Below, piece after piece: positions 34,003-46,098 of a stretch of 64,000 nucleotides of DNA. The position numbers and the translations under genes are program-made. A model generated the notes under the pieces. It had not been told where the DNA came from, searched no databases, and worked only from the letters and a program-made list of their open reading frames with translations. The stretch covers positions 14,619,515 through 14,683,514 of the forward strand of contig CM077007.1 in NCBI GenBank assembly GCA_039090855.1, written 5' to 3'. The first letter of the stretch is position 1. Every line of letters starts with the position of its first letter. The stretch is from Macrothele yani (lineage: Eukaryota; Arthropoda; Arachnida; Araneae; Macrothelidae).

Positions 34003-36160
34003 TTATGTCGTCAGAAAATGGCTGTTTCTTCGTGACATCAAGAAAATGTCTTTCTGAATAGAATGATTTTCCAAAGAAGCAAGATTTTCTGGAGAAATAG
34101 TGTTTCTAGAGTAAGTTTGTATTCTTTTAAGGCAAGAAAAACTTCTTTCCACTGAAACACTTGCAGATGCAATTGCTAAAATCAGGGAAACCAATTTATA
34201 AGCTTCTGTAAAAATGCCTTTATCTCCATGAAGCACTCGAAGATGTTCATGAGTCAATATATTCCTTAATTTTTCATCAGCACATACAAGACTCAGTTCA
34301 TCTTTAAGGCGCTGGTGTTTAGCAAAAATTTTTCCGTAAAAATGTTGTAGATTTTCAAAAGCGTGAGAGGGAAAGCATGAATTAAATTGGTCGAATTTGG
34401 TTGTGTCAGCAAGCCAGGCAAATTGAAGTTTAAGTTTCTCACAGTCTTGAAATCTTATATCCATTTCCATAAGAATGTGGTACAAAATTTCAAAATACAA
34501 TTGTTTATAATTTTGAAAAATTGTTTCTGGTGTAAGAGCAGCATATTCCCATTTAGATCTGCTTATTTCTGTGATTTTGCTAGCTTTTCCAAACTGTGTT
34601 CCAAATACCTCATCGTTCCTTTTATGGCTCAAAATTTCACAAGTTGTTTTTAATTTGAGTAACACAGTAGTTTATGTCTATTGATTTTTTCTGCAAAATT
34701 TCGAATAATAGATCGGTGAAGTTAAATATTTCATTAAATACTATTCCCAAAAATGTAAATTCAAAAGTGTTCATATCATTTAAAAACCCTTGGGCAAGTT
34801 GAATTGATTTTTTTCTGACTGGTCACTATTTGTGAGAAATTCGAATACTTCGTTCAATTTGTCCCAATCTTCAACTATTACACATACTAACTTTGAAGTG
34901 GAGGACCATCGAGTTTCCATTATGGTTTGTATGCATCTTGCGGTTGTTGAGGTGACTGTATTGTTTTTTCACCACTCAGCGAAGCGATCTCTTCGCTGAG
35001 TGGTGAAAAAACAAAGGAATTACACTGAGGCTTGAAAAAAATATTAGACACTTAGAAATTTCAGAAAAACTGCTGTAATACAAGGTTCAAATGATGTACT
35101 AAGAGCAATAACAAAAACAGCTTGAGAAGCTTTATGCTTCATTTTTTTCTGGAGCCCAGTCCAGTGTCCAGACATTACGTTTGCCCCATCGTAACATTGT
35201 CCTATTGACTTGTGTTGATAATCAAACTGTTCCAAATATTTGTCTAGCATTTTGTATAAAGCTTCTGACATTCTGTCTTCACTCACACCATGGAAACCCA
35301 AAAATCGCTCAACCAATACACCTTCCGAATCAACAGATCATATTATTAAAGAGCACTCGGAAGTCTGGTTATGTCTTCCCATCTAATTGAATATAAAAGC
35401 ATTGAACTTCATTTATTTCATTTTTGACGTGATCGTTTATATATTCAGAAATACATTCAATTAATTCGTTTTGAATAGTTTTTGAGTCACCTGTGAAGAC
35501 ATTTTTTATCATTTCGTATTGATTTTGAATTTTTAAAGGAGTTCTTGATATCAACAGTGAAAGCAATTCCTTGAATTTCTACGATTTATCGAGTCAATGC
35601 CTTCGTCATGGTCACGGAATGCTAGTTCTTGTTTACTCAAATACAGTACTGCATCAATCATTGTCTGCAGGAAAAGTCTATTTAAACGAACGCTTTCGCT
35701 GAAATGCATTTTCAAAAGCGTAGCATTCTCCCTCGGGGCATCGGCAATGGTATTTTGATTCTTTTCAAAATTATTTAGCATTAATTCGCATTTCAGGTGT
35801 TCGCTAGAATCCCCACGTTTGTGAAGTGACCGTTTTATATTTAAGAAATCTGAAAATTGTCTTTATTCCACGCCGAATTTTATTACCAAAAAATAAGCAG
35901 GGCCAACAAAATAGTTTTTGTAACACAGAAGGGCTACAAAGCCATTTATATTCAGCAAACCAACAATTTTTAAAATTAATATTGTAAGATTTGCCGCTCT
36001 TCTTGATTTCTTTCTTGGCGACAATTGTCAGTGAATCCGTCGGTCGTCGTTGAAGTAAAATGTCTCTTTTATTTTCATCTTTCCACCGATTGAACGCAGT
36101 TTGCAATAAATTACAGACAATGTCGTTCACAGGATACATACTGAAAACTAATACTATCAC
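34003..36160 (-). pseudogene. hAT transposase with TTF-type zinc finger, broken
   Basis: Order on the minus strand: a TTF-type finger region (CWFAEYKWLCSPSVLQKLFC then CLFFGNK), LLKMHFSESVRLNRLFLQTM, a DUF4371-like block with FYIQLDGKT and GFHGVSEDRMSEALYKML, IGQCYDGANVMSGHWTGLQ (conserved CxDxAxxMxG), and the hAT dimerisation end ILAIASASVSVERSFSCLKR then NTISPENLASLENHSIQKD. This matches the ZMYM1-like group of hAT proteins. Frame breaks near 35800, 35560, 35320 and 34940-35030 (a 24-base hairpin) inactivate it. Confidence 0.85.
34961..35014. repeat. Perfect 24 bp hairpin inside the hAT element
   Basis: The arms at 34961-34984 and 34991-35014 (TTTTTTCACCACTCAGCGAA and its complement) are perfectly inverted with a 6-base loop CGATCT. 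Confidence 0.95.
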
Positions 36161-36948
36161 TGTCAGTTAAACTGTACACAAAACTAAAGTAACTAATGAA
36201 GTTTTTAACAAACAACCGCAAAACACGAAAAAACAAATCTCTTTCGGAAAGTATGTACCGAAACACCACAAAGCCCTAGTGGATTGACAAGGATTCCCGT
36301 TCCACTGCGATCTCTTCGGAAGGTCACGACTTCAAGTGCAGAGGCTTGGCGTCTCAAGCTAAAACACTTCACTTGCCCGACAGATAGGGGAGGGTGACGT
36401 CACAGTTACCATGGCAACTCGGATGAAAACTGCAGACCTCTAAGCATTCTGATTTTAGCTCTTCACTTGAACTGTTTTGCGTATAAGGACTTGTTTTCCG
36501 TACTGGACGCGCATTGTGAATTGATATCTAATCAAAAGTTTGGGTATTTTAGCACGAAATAAAGGCAAAAAAAGAATATATTATACGAAATTATTAAATG
36601 AAACTTTATTTCAAATAAAATAGGTGAAGAGGCATTTCACCTACTTCACCTGAAAAGCCGCCACTGCACTAGCGTGCGGCACTGGGTTTGAAGTGCGGGA
36701 ATTATTTGACATTCATCAACCAGCACCCCGTCCCTGCGTGACATTCTGTCCATTGTTCACATGCCATACATTTTTCTTTTGAACTTTCGCAATTCCTGTA
36801 CTACTGTAAATGACAAAATACTTTATCATACTCAAATGTTTCACATAAAAAAAGCATATTTTTATTTATACAGTATTCAACAAATATCCATAGAGCAGCT
36901 TATCAACTTTGAAACAAAACTTGTTGTCCACTAAATTCAACAAGTAAA

Positions 36949-37005
36949 AATGCAGTTACGGGAGATGGGAAAGCAGGCGGATTCCCCATCTCCCGTAACT
37001 GCATT
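36949..37005. repeat. Perfect 21 bp hairpin
   Basis: The arms 36949-36969 (AATGCAGTTACGGGAGATGG…) and 36985-37005 are exact reverse complements around a 15-base loop. The flanks are AT-rich and show no terminal repeats. Confidence 0.95.
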
Positions 37006-37521
37006 ACATAAGAGCAGGGTTCCCTGTTTGCTACAAAGGTTTTGCCAGTAGACTGGATAAAAAAATAAGAAAACTCATCATTGTCAATTCTTTATGAAAC
37101 TGGCTGAAATTTTTACACACCCCATAATCAGCTAAGAGTAGTCAACTCTCAAAATTTTGCTTTAATTGGTTAAAAACTTTTTTAATTAGCCATGAACATT
37201 TTTATTAAGAGATTTATGAGGGACGGGCACACAGGAATGTTTAATTAATATTTTCATGGCTAGTTTAAAAGTTATTAAACAATTCAGGCGAAATTTTGAA
37301 GATCCATTCGCAACAAGGATTTATGGTGCTTATAGAAATTTCAGACAGCTGTCTGAAATATTCGCGAAAATGCATTTTTCATTTAAGGTCAGGAATCATG
37401 TGAGCTGAAGAGGAAGTTTTTCACTCTTGCTCTTGTCGCATTCTGCTGGCCCCACCCAATATCACCCTCCCCTTTTCTGCCATCTACCTCCCCCAGTTCA
37501 CTAAAACACTTGAAAGCCGCC

Positions 37522-37522
<1 letters not shown>

Positions 37523-37598
<76 letters not shown>
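37523..37598. repeat. (CA)n microsatellite, about 76 bp
   Basis: An uninterrupted AC dinucleotide run. Confidence 0.98.
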
Positions 37599-37600
<2 letters not shown>

Positions 37601-37905
37601 TATGTCAAACTCCTAGCAGTTAACAGAACTAAGTCATGGATTCTCAGTACGGAGACTGAGCGCGCGGGAGATTTAAGATTAAACGTTTGATTTTTATCCA
37701 CATAAAAATAAAAGCCTTAATTACCCTTTGACTTGTTGCACGAAAGTACAACCTCTGGTTTTTCCACATTAATGCTGCCTATGGAAATTATTATTGTGAT
37801 CCTGAGTGTACTCACTGTTATCCAATCAATCTTTATGGAAGGAGCCGGTACAGACTTCCTCTCTTGTAAGAAAAACTGTGTACTGAAGGTGAGCACCTCT
37901 AATTT

Positions 37906-40222
37906 TTGATTGATTGCCGGTCACTGCAAGTCATACCAAAGTTCCTCCGCATAAAAACTACTATTATCTCTCATCGTGATGCTGTAGCTATAGCTTCAGC
38001 ACAGAAGAAGAGATTGGGTGCTGAAATCAGACGAAAAAGAAGTTTTATTGACCTCCTAAACCGAAGAACGTACCTTGCTTACCAAGACTTTGCAAAGCAG
38101 GCTCACCCTCTATATTTAGACCATTCACGTGTAATAGTTAATTCTATTACCAAACACTTTCTTCAAAATCAAAGGAAAGGCCATATAAATAAACCTAGGT
38201 CTCTTGTTGCTGAAAAAACTGCTTCAGATTCTCCCCAGTTTGGGGGACCTGGAAGACCACTTTAATTGGCCCTCTTCCTTCATAAATCTGAGTTCCAAAC
38301 ATTTGACGACAAACCAAACTGAAGCCTTAAATCTAGGTTTCAAATTCAGTTTCCCAATTCTCAACCCAAACCTAATGAAGATTATTTTCCAGACTGAAGA
38401 AATCATTACCCCCCAGAAATACAGGAATATACTTGTCATTAAACATGTGGCCTCCTGCAAAATAAACAAGTAATTTCTGGCTCTTCTTGGAAATATTCTA
38501 AATCTGAACTTCTCGCCCTTGCAAAAGACCCGGACCTAGCCATTCTTGGAGCGGACAAAACAAACCAAATTGTCACTATGGATCAAGCTGACTACATTAT
38601 TAAAATGTTGGCTACTATTTAGAAAATTCCTCATTCTACCCTTAGTTCAGACCCAACTGCCTATACAATTACTAAGTTATCAAAATTACGCAACTCTGGC
38701 TTACTACCGATCTGTATCTCATGGAATATGTTACCTTCCCCGGGTTCCAGAGTCCCTGAAGCTTTAGGAAAGGTCAAAATTCATAAACCGGATAACCCTG
38801 TCCGACTACTCATCTCAGGATATGCAAACCCAACCAGAAATCTGGAAAAATCTCTTGCAACCTTCTTGAAGCCTTTTACCACTGGTCCATCTTACTCTGT
38901 TAAAAGTAGAATAGAAGCCATTAACAAAATAAAATCCAGCCAATATTCCAAAAACTCAGTTTTTCCTAGCCTCCCTTGATGTTGAAAACCTCTTTCCTAA
39001 TATCCCTCGTTCAGTTGTTTATTCCCACATTGAGGAAATTCTACTTTCCCAGAAACAATATAGTCAAGCTGAAATTGATACTACCCTACAAGCTTTAAGA
39101 CTTGTAGGAAACAGAAGTTTCTTCCACTTTCAAAATACTGTCTACAAACAGAAGGAGGGAGCACCTAATGACCTCCCCACTGTCACCTGTTCTTGCTGTA
39201 ACTTTACTACAGCACCTAGAAAATCACTATTTCAAATCCTGCAGTGTTCAACCATTTTTATACATCAGATATGTTGATAATGTTTTCCTTGTCTGGCCTC
39301 ACTCAACTGCTGAATTACATGCCTTGGCCTTTGATTTATCATCCATAGTTCCTGGCATAAAGTTTGCTATAGAAATAGAAAAAGAAGGGTCACTTCCCCT
39401 CCTTGACTTCTTGGTTTCACACTCCCCTAACCATACAAACTTTGAGTTCTCTGTATATTGAAAGCCTACCTCTATCCCGGTTTTGATCCCCTTCAATTCT
39501 TGTACTCCAACCCCTTATAAGTATTCAGCACTTGGATTCCTAGTTAATAGAGCCTTTACCCATTCTTCAAATCCCTATTATTGTAATCAGGAATTGATGA
39601 AGATTAACGAGATTGCAAAAGTACATGGGTACCCCACGGATTGTGTTAAAAAACTTATACAACAATATAAACGGAAGACTTCTAACACCCTCACCAGAAG
39701 TGTACCCACAACTACCTACGTGGGAAGTATAACCTATTTAAAACCAGTTGTTACTTTGCTAAAAAAAAACACCTGCAAAAAAATATTCTTTGGGTTTTGG
39801 TGTCAAGACCCAAAACCTTTTCTATGATTAAGCATGATAGAGACACAATACCAACTCTATCCCATTTTGGTGTTTACAGTATCCCACTGTTGGACATTAA
39901 TGGACAAACTGCAAATCTCTGCTATGTGGGTTCGACCTACAGAAGCCTGGGAATCAGATGGGCTGAACATAAATATGCAATTCATAAAGGAGTATTTACT
40001 TCGACTTTGTCAAGAACTGTCATTGAGGGAGACCTAAAACCGGATTGGAACAATGCAAACTTGCTATCAACAGCCTCGACAAAAAGTTCTATGTTGTTTA
40101 CTGAGAGTCTTCACATTATAAAACTGGGACCTAAGTGCTGCAATGAGGATATACCTGTTTATGTTCCTAGTGCCTGGAGAGATCTCATGTTGGAATATCC
40201 AAGCAAGGAACCCTCAAAATAA
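37906..40222 (+). pseudogene. Penelope-like polyprotein (reverse transcriptase and GIY-YIG), broken
   Basis: N-terminal block: IISHRDAVAIASAQKKRLGA and FIDLLNRRTYLAYQDFAKQ. Reverse transcriptase: VKIHKPDNPVRLLISGYANP, then FLASLDVENLFPNIPRSVVY-like sequence in a shifted frame near 38960, MTSPLSPVLAVTLLQHLENH, and YIRYVDNVFLVW, where the usual YVDD is YVDN, so one catalytic aspartate is lost. C-terminus: FGVYSIPLLD and LCYVGSTYRSLGIRWAEHK, the GIY-YIG nuclease. Frame breaks lie near 38265, 38470, 38620, 38980, 39460 and 39800. Confidence 0.88.
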
Positions 40223-40354
40223 TTTAGGTAATTTTGTAAATAATTTGTAGTGATTGATATTTAATATCTTTTATTCATCTCATTTACGTATTTGTAATCT
40301 TGTGATAATCTCTGTTACTATATAAGTCATGTACCGCTTCATAGCGATTTCACT

Positions 40355-40408
40355 CCTTAGCCTGATGATGCGACCATAGTGGTTCGCAAAAGTGCTCACT
40401 AGAGCTTA
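40355..40408 (+). ncRNA. Candidate hammerhead ribozyme, copy A
   Basis: TTAGC, an exact CTGATGA core (40362-40368), stem II GCGACC/GGTTCGC around the loop ATAGT, AAAA where GAAA is expected (40388-40391), minimal helix III AGTGCT, the cleavage site after C at 40397, and ACTAG closing stem I. Copy B has G at the first base of the last strand, which would complete a C-G pair. It is followed by TTAATTGTAAATAAAGACG, as in the other copies. One core base is changed. Confidence 0.68.
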
Positions 40409-40778
40409 AAACTCAACCTTTTAATTGTAAATAAAGACGTTTTTGAACCTATGTTTTTAGATAGTGATTGGGAGGTGTGGTGTTTGTGCTCTATATTAAG
40501 ACGAATCTGATCGTGCATTGACAGCCTTAATTACCCTTTGACTTGTTGCATGAAAGTACAACCTCTGGTTTTTAACCATGAAATCAATTTGTAAAGTTTC
40601 GAAGAAACAGAACAAAGACATCGGACAAATAATAAAAACCTGAAAAAGTGCATCAACAAAAAACACAGATCTAAAAATGTTAGAAATATCATGCATGCGT
40701 TCTATACTGTTACACTAGGACAAATTACAGCAATTTGAATTATTTATAAACACCAAAAATGAATTAATGCAAACATAC

Positions 40779-40904
40779 ACGCTTAACATCCATCAAGATA
40801 TTGTTTCCTTCTAAACACCAAACACTTTTCTTCTCTTTAGCAATTAAATTTTCCAGTTCTTCCATACTTCTCTGCTTCACACTTTCAAATTTATTTACCT
40901 CGCT
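40779..40904 (-). CDS. ATP5PB: ATP synthase subunit b, mitochondrial: peripheral-stalk helix exon
   Basis: This exon encodes 42 residues, beginning SEVNKFESVKQRSMEELENL and ending NNILMDVKR, part of the long charged helix of the b subunit that reaches from the membrane toward F1. Joined directly to the 52581-52772 exon (…FADKLIE) it matches the family length exactly: 42 residues lie between the conserved ADKL-E and the following E/N-N segment, as in the human protein. The acceptor is actatgtag before AGCGAG and the donor is CGT|gtatgt. A donor two bases earlier (gtgtat) is possible but is weaker and breaks the frame with the next exon. Phase 0 at both ends. The intron before it holds two RTE copies and several DNA transposons. 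Confidence 0.92.
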
Positions 40905-41592
40905 CTACATAGTAAAGAAAATTATATGGATTTATATTAATCAGAATAATCTTCAAATTAACATTAAATTATAGACATTCTTACTACATACACAAAAATG
41001 TGAATTATTACATGAAATTAAAAAACCTAGTCAATGGATCACATGATGTTTTCCAAAATTTTCTCTTATATAATGCATAAAAAGAAAACTTTTTAAATCA
41101 AAAACATAATTTCTTCATAATGTTATAAATACAAAAACTTACATGAACAAACTAAAAAATAATGGCCAAACTAAAGCACAATACTAAATTTCAGTTTTAC
41201 GTGTAAAAAAAAAAAAAGAAGAAATGTTTGCATACATGAATGAGACAATGGCAAATCTTATAGTAAGCGTTAAAAACTAGCCACACAAATCATGTTACAA
41301 AAATAAAAAATATTTTGTGTTTGACAGAAGTAATCAACTTTATTTCTATCATTTCCTAACTGGGAAAACAAAAGTGTCTGCTACACAAACTACTTGGAGT
41401 TGAGAATCACTCAGATAGGACGACAAAATAGCTTCTTTATCTATGAGGACTACACTGAAATTAATAAGCAACAATTTTTAAAAATTGTGATTTGTAATTA
41501 TTGAAGAAATAAATACATTTTAATCTATTTTTCTACAAAATCTGTGTTTCTTCGGACCTATTTTCTCCATTGAGCTGGCAGTTTAAAGATAA

Positions 41593-41820
41593 CCTTACGG
41601 AAAAACTTCATTCCAGTTACGCGAAGACCTCGACGTACAGTTGGCTGTATTGCAGCGCATCTGCTCCTTTAGTAATCCAAAAAGATGATAGTTGAAGGGT
41701 GCCAGTTCTGGACTGTAAGCAGGGTGAGAATGGGTGCCACGAAAGTGCTTACGCCAAGACTGAAAATCGAGATACAATGTAAGGAGTTGGGCTGTACCTA
41801 ACAATGCGACAAGGCGAAAA
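41593..41820 (-). pseudogene. Mariner transposase, C-terminal scrap
   Basis: The minus strand reads THSHPAYSPELAPFNYHLFG then LLKEQMR, the end of a mariner catalytic core (usual HPPYSPDLAPSDYHLF). The third catalytic aspartate is asparagine here. Nothing upstream is preserved, because RTE copy 3 follows. Confidence 0.7.
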
Positions 41821-41856
41821 AAATAAAAAATAAATATATCATCATCATCATCATTG

Positions 41857-44850
41857 TCAACCATTATCAATCCACTGCTGGACGAAGGTCTCCCCAAGTT
41901 TCCACCACAACGGTCTGTCTTGTGCCAGTCTCATCCATGTCACACCCGCATACTTTCGAATTTCATCCACCCATCTTCCATGTGGTCTTCTTCTGGTTCT
42001 TTTCCTGTCCCTTGGAATCCAATCTAAAATTTCGGCTGTCCATCGATGGTCTGTCCTTCTGGCAGTATGTCCAGCCCATTGCCATTTCAGGGATTTAAAT
42101 CTGATCATGATGTCTTCCACTCTTGTCATTTTTCTGATCCAAGAGTTCCTCTTCTTATTTCTCCTGGTTACACCAAACATGCGCCTCTCCATGCTACTTT
42201 GAGTTGTCTGCAGCCTTTGTATGTCATTTTTAGTTAAGGTCCACGTCTCTGCACCATACGTAAGCACTGGAAGAATGCATTTATCAAACACTTTTCTTTT
42301 AAGACACAATGGCATATTGCTCTTGAAAATTATGCTGTTTCTTCCAAAAGCTCTCCAGGCAAGTTTTGCATGCCGATTAATTTCTTCATCAATGTGACCC
42401 TCACTTGATATCTGCTGTCCAAGATAAACGTACGTGTCTGTTATCTCCAGCTTTTCTCCATCAATCGACAAATCTTCATTTCTTGTAAAAGCATTGAACA
42501 TCACTTATGTCTTCTGAAAGTTCATTTTTTTTTTTTTTTTTTGATTGGAGGTTTAACGACCACCGTGAGCAACTCAATGGGCTGTAAGCAGTCGCCCGTC
42601 CCTAATTTAGGGTCACTGGCTCAAGGGAAGGGAGAGAGCCAGTGCCATAAGACAAACACAACATCCACGCCTCACCGGGATTCGAACCCGGACCCCTTCG
42701 GACGAATGATCATAGGCCAACGCCTTAGACCACTGTGCCACCGGGGCGGCAAAGTTCATTTTTAATCCCACTTCTTTACTCTTGTCAGCAAGTTCCAGCA
42801 TCATACTCTGTAGCTCTGATGGGGTAGTTGCAAAAATGACTACGTCATCAGCACAACGAAGGTGGGTTAGATAATCTCCATTAATCTTTATCCCTTTGTT
42901 TTCCCAGTTCAGTGATTGAAAGACATTTTCCAATGTGGCATTAAAGAGCTTCGGAGATATGGTGTCACCTTGTCTCACTCCCTTTCCAATTTTTATGTGT
43001 GTTGTATTTTTAAACAGCCGAATCTTTGCACTTGCATTTTCATAGATGTTATTAATAATATTAATGTATGCATCTTCAATACCGCAGGATTTCAGAGCCA
43101 TTGTAACTGCTGATGGTTTCACCGAATCAAAGGCTTTTTCATAATCGATAAAAGCCATGCACAATGGAAGTTCATATTCCCTCGCTCTTTCAATTAGTTC
43201 TCTCAGTACGTGGATATGATCTATTATGCTGTAGCCACTCCTGAATCCAGCTTGTTCTCTTGGTTGAGCCATGTCCAGTGTTACCTTCAAGCGGTGTGAA
43301 AGAACTTTAGTGAAGATTTTATAAACCACTGATAGGAGGCTGATAGGTCTGCAGTTCCTGAGATCCTCAATGTCACCTTTTTATGTAGCAAGAGCATTGT
43401 AGCGTTGTTCCAATCCTCAGGAATTTTCCCTTCATTAAGGCATCGAGTGAAAATTTGGGCGAGTACTGTTTCGATTTCTCCACTTGCTTCTTGTATGATG
43501 TCTACAGTAATTCCATCTTCTCCTGGAGCTTTTCCCCGCTTCATGTTCTTGATTGCATGTGCAACTTCTGCTGGGAGGACTGGAAGAACTCTGGTATTGG
43601 TACCTTTCATGATGTCTGGAGTACATGTATCATCCCTCTCATATAATTTGGAGTAGAAATCTTTCACTCTTGTCAAAATTTCGCCTCTATTTCTTGTTAC
43701 AGAACCATCTTCTTTTCTCAGTGCCATAATCTGTTTTCTTCCCTTACTGAGATGTCCCTTTGCTATCTTTAGGCTTTGGTTGTTTTCAATTGCTTTCCTC
43801 ACTAGTTCACAGTTGAATTTCCTGACGTCTTCAGTGATACTTTTTCGTATTGTCTTGCATAGCTCTATATATTCCAATTTGGAAGTCACATCATCTTTAG
43901 TTGTCCTCATCTATCTTCTTTTTGCATCAACATTTTGGTTTTTCCTGATAATTTGTTCACATTCAACTTGTTCTTAGACCCAGCTAATTTTGTTGCTGCT
44001 CCCATAAGAGCTTTGGTTACTTTTCTGTTAACTTCAGAAATATCCACTTCGTCCGATGTTAGGCCTTTTAAAGCAGAGAATCTGTTCGTCAGTTCCAACT
44101 TGAAGGTATTATGGTGTTTTTTAAGGTTGGTTATGTCAATACATTTTGTTTGTCTTATGAGCTTGCCACGTTCGAGTTTAGTGTTGAGGTGCATCTTACA
44201 TCTCACCAATCTAAGGTCACTACCTGTGTTGAACTTGTTTAGCACACTGCAGTCTTCTATGACGAATTTTTTGTTACACATAATAAAATCAATTTCACTT
44301 GTCGTACCATTTGGATGTCTCTGTGTCCATTTCCTGTGTGGCTTTTTCTTGAAAAAGGAGTTCAAGATGAAAAACCCTTCTGCCTCTGCAAACTCTACAA
44401 GAGTATTTCCACGCTGGTTTCTGTTGCTGTGACCGAATTTACCTACTGAAGTTTCATTCTGTTGCTGTTGCCCTATTTTTGCATTGAAATCTCCCATAAT
44501 TATCTTTAAGTGTTGCTTACCTTTATTATTTAGATGACGAATTTCCTCATAAAATTCTTCAATTTCTTCTTCAGGATGACTTGTGGTTGGTGCATAATCT
44601 GAGCCTGGTATCTTCTCGAGAGTTGGATAACAAGTCGTGCAGCTCTGTCAGAGGAACTTTCAACTTCTACAACTTTATCCTTCAGTTTCTTGTTTATTAT
44701 AAATCCAACACCACTAGTTCTGCCAGTATCTGTCTCACAATAGTAGAAGAGATGTCCACTTTTCAGTTCAATGAAATCTTCTCCTTTTCTCCTTACCTCA
44801 CTTAGCCCGACGATGTCCCGCTTGATCCTTTGTAGTTCCTCTTCCAATTC
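41857..44850 (-). pseudogene. RTE-type polyprotein, copy 3, broken
   Basis: Endonuclease (IIMGDFNAKIG near 44490) and reverse transcriptase (LRCADDVVIFA near 42850, with FADD changed to CADD) are recognisable. It is broken by an 11-base loss near 44596, a frame shift near 43913, a lost T in the run at 43378-43382, and the SINE insertion after KMNF. Confidence 0.9.
42530..42750 (-). mobile_element. tRNA-derived SINE inserted in RTE copy 3
   Basis: The best-preserved copy. Minus strand: GCCGCCCCGGTGGCACAGTG (A box), B box GGGTTCGAATCCCGG, a body with CTCCCTTCCCTTGAG and GACGGGCGACTGCTTACAGC, and a poly-A tail. AAAGTTCATTTTT flanks it (42517-42529, 42751-42763); the same 13 bases occur once in RTE copy 1, proving insertion. 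Confidence 0.95.
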
Positions 44851-45256
44851 AAGGATTCTTTAATCAGAAGATAGGGAGCATCCGTTATACATAGCCAAGG
44901 TCAGCATCTGATGGCAGCCTAGTCCGGTCCTCCAGTGATTCTTAGCACCCTATGCCTTCATGTCGCACTGGCCGCTGCATTGGCCAGGTACAGTCCAGCT
45001 CCGGAGACTGATGGCCAAGATTTAAGTTGTGGAGTCAATTTGGAGGGGTTTGGCCATAACTCACCACGCTTGGCCAAACGGGATCGTGAGTGTGGGATAG
45101 CATTTCCTCTAATCTCGATGGTATAGTTATACCGCTATTTGGCGGTCGTCAGAGCTCCTTTAGTGGAAACAGGATGCAACACAAGAAGGCGGGGTTGACA
45201 TTTGTCAAGGAGAGGCTGTAGCATATTGTGCATGACCTGACCTTACATCCCTATAT

Positions 45257-45869
45257 ATCATCATTGTCAACCATTATCAATCCACTGCTGGACGAAGGTC
45301 TCTCCAAGCTTCTTCCACAACGGTCTGTCTTGCGCTAGTCTTCTCCATGTTACTCCCGCATACTTTCAAATTTCATCCACCGATCTCCCATGTGGTCTTC
45401 TTCTGGGTATTTTCCTGTCCCTTGGAATCCAATCTAAAATTTCAGATGTCCATCGATGGCCTTTCCTTCTGGCAGTAGGTCCAGCCCATTGCCATTTCAG
45501 GGATTTAACTCTGATCATGATGTCTTCCACTCTTGTCATTTTTCGGATCCACGAGTTCCTTTTCTTATCTCTCCTGGTTACACCAAGCATGCACCTCTCC
45601 ATGCTTCTTTGTGTTGTCTGCAGCCTTGCAGCCTTTGTATGTCTCTTTTAGTTAAGGTCCATGTCTCTGCACCATACGTAAGCACTGGAAGGATGCATTG
45701 ATCAAACACTTTTTTTTAAGACATAATGGCATATTGCTCTTGAAAATTACACAGTTTCTTCCAAAAGCTCTCCACGCAAGTTTTATATGCAGATTAATTT
45801 CTTCATCAATTTGACCCTCACTTGATATCTGCTGTTCAAGATAAACGTAAGCATGTGTTATCTCCAGCT
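45257..45869 (-). mobile_element. RTE-type LINE, copy 4, 3' fragment
   Basis: The last ~610 bases of the RTE family, from the ATGATG tail at 45257 up to sequence for the LEITHAYVYLEQQISSEGQI-like segment, where it stops at a (TA)n run at 45870. It encodes broken C-terminal pieces such as MERCMLGVTRRDKKRNSWIR. Confidence 0.92.
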
Positions 45870-46080
45870 ATATATATATATATATATAAGTCAAACTCTC
45901 TACACCTTCAACCAAGAACTTCCCGTAGAAATCCCTGAATCCCAGTAAATTAACACACACAAACTAAAATTAAAACTCTCACAATTCACGTACAACAATA
46001 ATAATAAAATAATAATAATAATTTTAAACACTTGGGGTTGGGTACCGGGAGCCACTCATCAGGAAACGACTCCCCCGGCC

Positions 46081-46098
46081 CCTGAACCATGGTTCAGG
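46081..46098. repeat. Perfect 18 bp palindrome
   Basis: CCTGAACCATGGTTCAGG is its own reverse complement. It lies in a short GC-rich island (46030-46110) within AT-rich sequence. Confidence 0.95.

Larger units (their letters stand above)
33847..36666 (-). mobile_element. hAT transposon, TTF-finger type, complete ends
   Basis: Perfect 11-base inverted ends CAGTGGCGGCT (33847-33857 and 36656-36666) are flanked by the 8-base duplication CACTAGCG (33839-33846 and 36667-36674). AATAGGTGAAGAG occurs inside both ends. The length is 2820 bases. The 8-base duplication is the hAT signature. Confidence 0.95.
37710..40578 (+). mobile_element. Penelope-like element, copy A (nearly complete)
   Basis: The element carries a reverse transcriptase and a GIY-YIG endonuclease, then a hammerhead-like motif and the same tail as copy B. 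A direct repeat of about 50 bases with one mismatch flanks it: it begins AGCCTTAATTACCCTTTGAC at about 37713 and 40525 and ends ACCTCTGGTTTTT. The first 19 bases of that repeat are also present in copy B, so it is at least partly element sequence, consistent with the pseudo-LTR layout of Penelope-like elements. Confidence 0.88.
8485..40778 (-). other. Intron of ATP5PB, about 32.3 kb
   Basis: The two flanking exons join in frame, so this whole stretch should be one intron. Its mobile elements and repeats are listed separately. Stretches over 300 bases in which I see nothing specific are 8485-9275, 9470-10590, 11600-12290, 13190-13510, 24690-25275, 26710-27185, 28165-28760, 28980-29610, 29840-30140, 33515-33838 and 37010-37520. 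They are AT-rich with poly-A or poly-T runs. Confidence 0.75.
41838..45249 (-). mobile_element. RTE-type LINE, copy 3, split by a SINE
   Basis: From TGTAAGGTCA at 45249 to the ATGATGATG tail at 41838, it is colinear with copy 1. A SINE (42530-42750) lies inside it. RTE copy 4 begins 8 bases from its 5' end. Confidence 0.93.

Noticed and set aside
37389..37598. Open frame of repeated CV residues.
   Set aside because: It is a translation of the CA microsatellite.
46034..46076. CTGATGAG on the minus strand in a GC-rich island, a possible hammerhead core.
   Set aside because: No GAAA box follows on the same strand at a suitable distance; the GGAAACGAC word is on the other strand.
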